Assembly: GCA_947382415.1 (NCBI GenBank)
Contig: CANCYO010000099.1
Coordinates: forward strand, 1 to 7,729
Reading direction: 5' to 3'
DNA length: 7,729 nucleotides
Source of the DNA: an uncultured Lachnospiraceae bacterium
Lineage (GTDB): Bacteria; Bacillota; Clostridia; Lachnospirales; Lachnospiraceae
Positions 4,854-7,729 of the stretch are shown here, piece after piece (position 1 is the first letter of the stretch; each line of letters starts with the position of its first letter). Both the position numbers and the translations under genes were made by a program. The notes below the pieces were generated by a model. That model made no database searches. It was not told where the DNA came from and saw nothing but the letters and a program-made list of their open reading frames with translations.

Positions 4854-7070
4854 ATGGATATGAACAGATCGGGCGGAGTAATACGGACAGGACCGGAGCA
4901 GGACTTTGGTCAGTTACGGGCGAGAGTGGAGGCTTTGCTGCAAAGCTCAGAGGATGTGGAATTTACAGCTTACCTTCGCCAGATGCAGGAACGCATCGGT
5001 CATCAGGAGAGACAGTTGGAACTCCTGAACGAGGAACTGGACAGCCGGGTACAGATGTATGAAAACAGGATGCAGATGTACCGGGCAGCGCAGAAGATGG
5101 AGGAGGCAGTGCCGAAGATGGGGGAGGCAGTACCGGAGCCGGTTCCTCGGCCGGCAGTGCAGTCCCCCGGACACAGGCGCAGCGCAGAGTTTACCATAGG
5201 GACTGTTGTGCTGGGCTTTGTGGGCGGAGCGTTTATTTTGACATCCATGGTGCTGCTTGGCATTTATTTTATGCAGGGCCTGACGAAAGGACTGCTGCTC
5301 TATGCGGCGTGTATCGCGGTGATGGTTCTGGCCGAGGCGGTTCTGTATCGCAGATGGCCGGGGCTTGGCATGACACTTTCGGCGATAGGCATGGGTGGCC
5401 TGTACATATCCACGTTGGTGAATTATCTGGTGCTGCACAATTTTAATCAGTGGGTGGCTCTGGGGCTCACGCTGCTCATCACGTTGGTCGTACTCATATT
5501 GAGCCGCAAGAGAGATGCTGCGGCCTATCGGATTCTGGGAATGGCGGCTGTGTATATCTGTATGCTGTTGGTGCCTGACAGTGAAGTTCTGGGCGACGGA
5601 GTTTCCATGACCGAATTTCTGACTGCGACGGTTATGGCTCTGGCTGTGAATATTATGTGTCTGGCAGTGCCTGTTAAAAAGGCACACACAGGGATACATG
5701 CCACACATATGGCGTTAAATACGGTGTTTACCTTTTTGGCATATTTTCTCTGGAGCAGAAGGTTTGAAATATCAGATACCGTGACGGGCGGATTGTGGCA
5801 GTATCAGGCGTGGCAGAAGCCACTGTTTCTTGCAGCATCCATTCTGATCATGCATATGATTTTTATTGTACAGCTTCGTTGGCAGGAGAGACGTCAACCC
5901 GGCTGTTCCATGGAAAATAATCTGGCAATCTGTGTCACCTATGGCACATCCGTTTGTATTTATACGACTTTGATACAGCTTGCTACGGATTTTTCCGATC
6001 CAATGATTCTGGTGGAGCTGTTTGGGGATGAGCTTCTGCTGTCCCGGTTGATCTGTACAGGGATTGTGACTGTGCTCTGCCTGATTCCCATACTGATTCT
6101 TCGGAAAAGACAGGAGAAATGGTTTATCTGGTATGCATGGAATCTCTGGCTGCTGGCGGCCCATATCGGCAACGGCGGGGACTGGGAGATTGCTCTTTGT
6201 CTGTTGGTATTGCTGGCGGCGTCCAAGATCCTGTCGTTTACCAGACGGCCCATGCTCTGTATCAGTGACGCGGTGATCACTGCCCTGTCCTGTGTGGCGG
6301 TATATTTTAGCAGGGAAAATGCCTGTATGATTCCGCTGGCCGTGGGACTGGCGCTCAGCATCCTCTGCCTGAATTACCTGCAAACCTATTTTGAGATACT
6401 GCTGGTATATACCATTGCCCTATACACCTCATACCATATGCTGCCGCTGTTAAAGCTTCCGGTGTTTGTAGGAATTCTGTTTGTAGGAATGCTGTTGTTT
6501 AACAATGTGAAGAGATGGCAGGACAAGGGCATTGTCGGCTTCAACGCGCTTGCGCTGGGAGGACAGGCGTTTTGCTATCTGCTTCTCGTCAATCCGGTGT
6601 ACCGTAATGCGTATCTCACCTATTTTTGTATGTTGATTTTTGGAACGGCGACTATTCTGATCTGTTTCCGGAAGAAATACCGTCTGGATTTGAACTGCCG
6701 GCAGTTAATACTTGCCGGATTCCTGACCTATATGGGATTGATCGTGAGAACAAGCTATCCCATTACCAACAGTATTTTACTGATGGCGCTGGCTCTGGGA
6801 TGTGTGTGGGCCGGATTTGCGATCAACAAAAAATCGGTGCGCATCTATGGACTGGTGCTTTCTCTGGCGATCTGTGGTAAACTGGTCTTATATGATTTTA
6901 TGGGAGCCAATATTCTGCAGAAGACGATCCTGTTTTTTGCGGTGGGTCTGCTGGCACTGGCTATCGCTGCGATATACATGATACTGGAGCGAAGCTGGGA
7001 AAAAAGAATTGAAAATAGTAATGAAAATAATAATGAAAATAATGATGAAAGTGAAAATAAAATTGCTTAA
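4854..7070 (+). CDS. DUF2339-family polytopic membrane protein
   Basis: This 738-residue protein has a cytoplasmic N-terminal region with a coiled coil (about 17-80, rich in Glu, Gln, Arg and Met) and a Pro/Val/Glu-rich linker (about 82-108). About 20 hydrophobic segments follow, from residue 114 to 711. The first membrane block (IGTVVLGF, then a Glu-containing helix ending RRWPGLGMTL, then GMGGLYISTL) and the closing block (VRIYGLVLSLAICGKLVLYD, later FFAVGLLALAIAAIYM) follow the pattern I know for DUF2339 proteins. Their function is unknown; links to the cell envelope or sporulation have been proposed for some, and no catalytic motif is visible. AGAGGA at 4841-4846 is seven bases before ATG 4854 and the gene starts 24 bases after hflX. 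The hydrophilic C-terminus is a Glu/Asn tail encoded by 12-base repeats (7011-7058), which looks like recent slippage. Confidence 0.85.
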   Translation: MDMNRSGGVIRTGPEQDFGQLRARVEALLQSSEDVEFTAYLRQMQERIGHQERQLELLNEELDSRVQMYENRMQMYRAAQKMEEAVPKMGEAVPEPVPRPAVQSPGHRRSAEFTIGTVVLGFVGGAFILTSMVLLGIYFMQGLTKGLLLYAACIAVMVLAEAVLYRRWPGLGMTLSAIGMGGLYISTLVNYLVLHNFNQWVALGLTLLITLVVLILSRKRDAAAYRILGMAAVYICMLLVPDSEVLGDGVSMTEFLTATVMALAVNIMCLAVPVKKAHTGIHATHMALNTVFTFLAYFLWSRRFEISDTVTGGLWQYQAWQKPLFLAASILIMHMIFIVQLRWQERRQPGCSMENNLAICVTYGTSVCIYTTLIQLATDFSDPMILVELFGDELLLSRLICTGIVTVLCLIPILILRKRQEKWFIWYAWNLWLLAAHIGNGGDWEIALCLLVLLAASKILSFTRRPMLCISDAVITALSCVAVYFSRENACMIPLAVGLALSILCLNYLQTYFEILLVYTIALYTSYHMLPLLKLPVFVGILFVGMLLFNNVKRWQDKGIVGFNALALGGQAFCYLLLVNPVYRNAYLTYFCMLIFGTATILICFRKKYRLDLNCRQLILAGFLTYMGLIVRTSYPITNSILLMALALGCVWAGFAINKKSVRIYGLVLSLAICGKLVLYDFMGANILQKTILFFAVGLLALAIAAIYMILERSWEKRIENSNENNNENNDESENKIA
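5091..5132 (+). repeat. Two tandem 21-base units within the DUF2339 gene linker
   Basis: Units 5091-5111 and 5112-5132 agree at 18 of 21 positions and encode QKMEEAV and PKMGEAV, followed by another Pro-Glu-Pro-Val stretch. The repeat is in frame and sits in the flexible linker between the coiled coil and the first membrane segment, so copy changes would only alter linker length. Confidence 0.75.
7011..7058 (+). repeat. Four imperfect 12-base tandem repeats at the end of the DUF2339 gene
   Basis: Consecutive units GAAAATAGTAAT, GAAAATAATAAT, GAAAATAATGAT and GAAAGTGAAAAT encode ENSN, ENNN, ENND and ESEN. The block is strikingly A/T-rich against the GC-balanced genes around it and follows an A-run at 7000-7005. 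The 12-base period keeps the frame, so gain or loss of units would only change the length of a hydrophilic tail. The last unit has diverged most. Confidence 0.85.
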
Positions 7071-7075
7071 AGGAG
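7069..7075 (+). promoter_or_regulatory. Ribosome binding site overlapping the DUF2339 stop codon
   Basis: AAAGGAG begins within the TAA stop at 7068-7070 and lies eight bases before ATG 7084. This is good spacing and suggests that the lipoprotein is translated from the same message. Confidence 0.85.
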
Positions 7076-7083
7076 TGCTGAAA

Positions 7084-7729
7084 ATGAACAAAAAAGGAAT
7101 CGGAATCTTGTGTCTTACGGCCATGCTCATGGCCGGCTGCGGATCGCCCATGCCCAATATGTCGGATGAGAACGCAAACGCCATAGGAGAGTATGCCGCC
7201 ATATTGCTGTTGAAATACGATGCCAACAGCCGCAGCCGTCTGGTGGATCTGTCACAGGTTGAAGCCTTGGAGGAAGCTGAGGAGAAACAGGAACCGTCTG
7301 TGCAGCCGCAGCCGGAAGAACCGTCATCCCAGGAGACATCAGAACCGGAGAATACGCCTGTGACCGATCTGAGTGTGTCGGGGCTGGAAACGGCGGGGAG
7401 TCTGGAGAGCTTTCTGGATCTGCCGGATGGCATGAGTCTTGTCTGTACCGGACATGAGCTTTGTCAGAGCTATCAGGGGGAGGCAAATCCCTATTTTGCC
7501 ATGGAAGCCGCTGAGGGAAAGGAGCTACTGGTACTGCACTTTGATCTGCAGAATCATTCCGGATCGAGCCAGGAGGCAGACTTTCTTTCCAGAAAGGACA
7601 ATTACCGTGTCACCGTAAACGGAAGCTACAGCAGGACGGCGCTGACCACCATGCTGGTAGACGATCTGTCCACCTATAAGGGAACTCTGGCGGATGGCGT
7701 CACAGAGAAGGTTGTTCTGGTTTTTGAGG
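7084..7729 (+). CDS. Secreted lipoprotein, 3' end beyond the window
   Basis: The frame is open for 215 codons to the window edge with no stop, so the protein is incomplete. Its N-terminus is a lipoprotein signal: MNKKGIG, a short hydrophobic core, and a lipobox LMAGC with the lipidated Cys at residue 19. Met at the -3 position is less usual but tolerated. After the anchor come a short helical region (about 30-65), a Glu/Pro/Gln/Ser-rich flexible spacer (about 66-95), and a folded domain from about 100 onward. That domain has alternating hydrophobic strands such as ELLVLHFDLQNHS and NYRVTVNGSY, and a final KVVLVFE. This recalls the immunoglobulin-like DUF4352/DUF5067 lipoproteins of Clostridia, a resemblance judged by eye. 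It would be tethered to the outer face of the membrane. Thirteen bases separate it from the DUF2339 gene, so it is probably in the same operon. Confidence 0.88.
   Translation, partial: MNKKGIGILCLTAMLMAGCGSPMPNMSDENANAIGEYAAILLLKYDANSRSRLVDLSQVEALEEAEEKQEPSVQPQPEEPSSQETSEPENTPVTDLSVSGLETAGSLESFLDLPDGMSLVCTGHELCQSYQGEANPYFAMEAAEGKELLVLHFDLQNHSGSSQEADFLSRKDNYRVTVNGSYSRTALTTMLVDDLSTYKGTLADGVTEKVVLVFE

Noticed and set aside
4947..5708. 253-codon minus-strand open frame over the DUF2339 gene
   Set aside because: The His/Arg/Gln-rich product is a typical antisense artefact of a hydrophobic gene.
6626..6880. 84-codon plus-strand open frame within the DUF2339 gene
   Set aside because: It lies wholly inside the real gene in another frame and shows no domain or ribosome binding site.

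Overview
The window looks like a contig end from a Gram-positive Firmicute. A member of the Clostridia, most likely Lachnospiraceae, is the best fit. This rests on AGGAG-type ribosome binding sites, moderate GC with compact same-strand genes, a VanS-like sensor kinase of the kind common in gut Clostridia, a zinc-type macrodomain protein and a DUF2339 membrane protein. The taxonomic call is inference from protein style, not from a marker gene. All supported genes are on the + strand.

Bases 1-48 are not genomic: positions 16-48 are the standard Illumina TruSeq read-1 adapter, and 1-15 are probably index or junk sequence. Genomic sequence starts at 49, inside a zinc-type macrodomain gene (49-575) whose 5' part is lost. 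This protein family removes ADP-ribose from proteins. A 130-base gap follows (576-705). It holds a weak terminator-like hairpin, a good extended -10 promoter (633-661) and an 11-base direct repeat that overlaps the promoter.

Downstream of this promoter, six genes run in one direction with gaps of 55, 11, 41, 24 and 13 bases and no convincing terminator between them, so they are probably one operon. In order they are: an unrecognised single-pass membrane protein with a C-terminal coiled coil (706-1287); an OmpR/PhoB-type response regulator (1343-2014); its membrane sensor histidine kinase (2026-3525); the ribosome-associated GTPase HflX (3567-4829); a large polytopic DUF2339 membrane protein (4854-7070); and a lipoprotein (7084 to the window edge, 3' end missing).

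The kinase and regulator form a complete phosphorelay pair with all core catalytic residues except for a common G1-box variant. The envelope proteins on either side (membrane coiled-coil protein, DUF2339 protein, lipoprotein) suggest that the operon senses or responds to a cell-surface condition. HflX, which splits stalled or idle ribosomes, would add a translation arm. That functional link is inference from gene order only. No phage, insertion sequence, CRISPR, tRNA or rRNA is visible, and I see no clear sign of an undescribed defence or mobile system.
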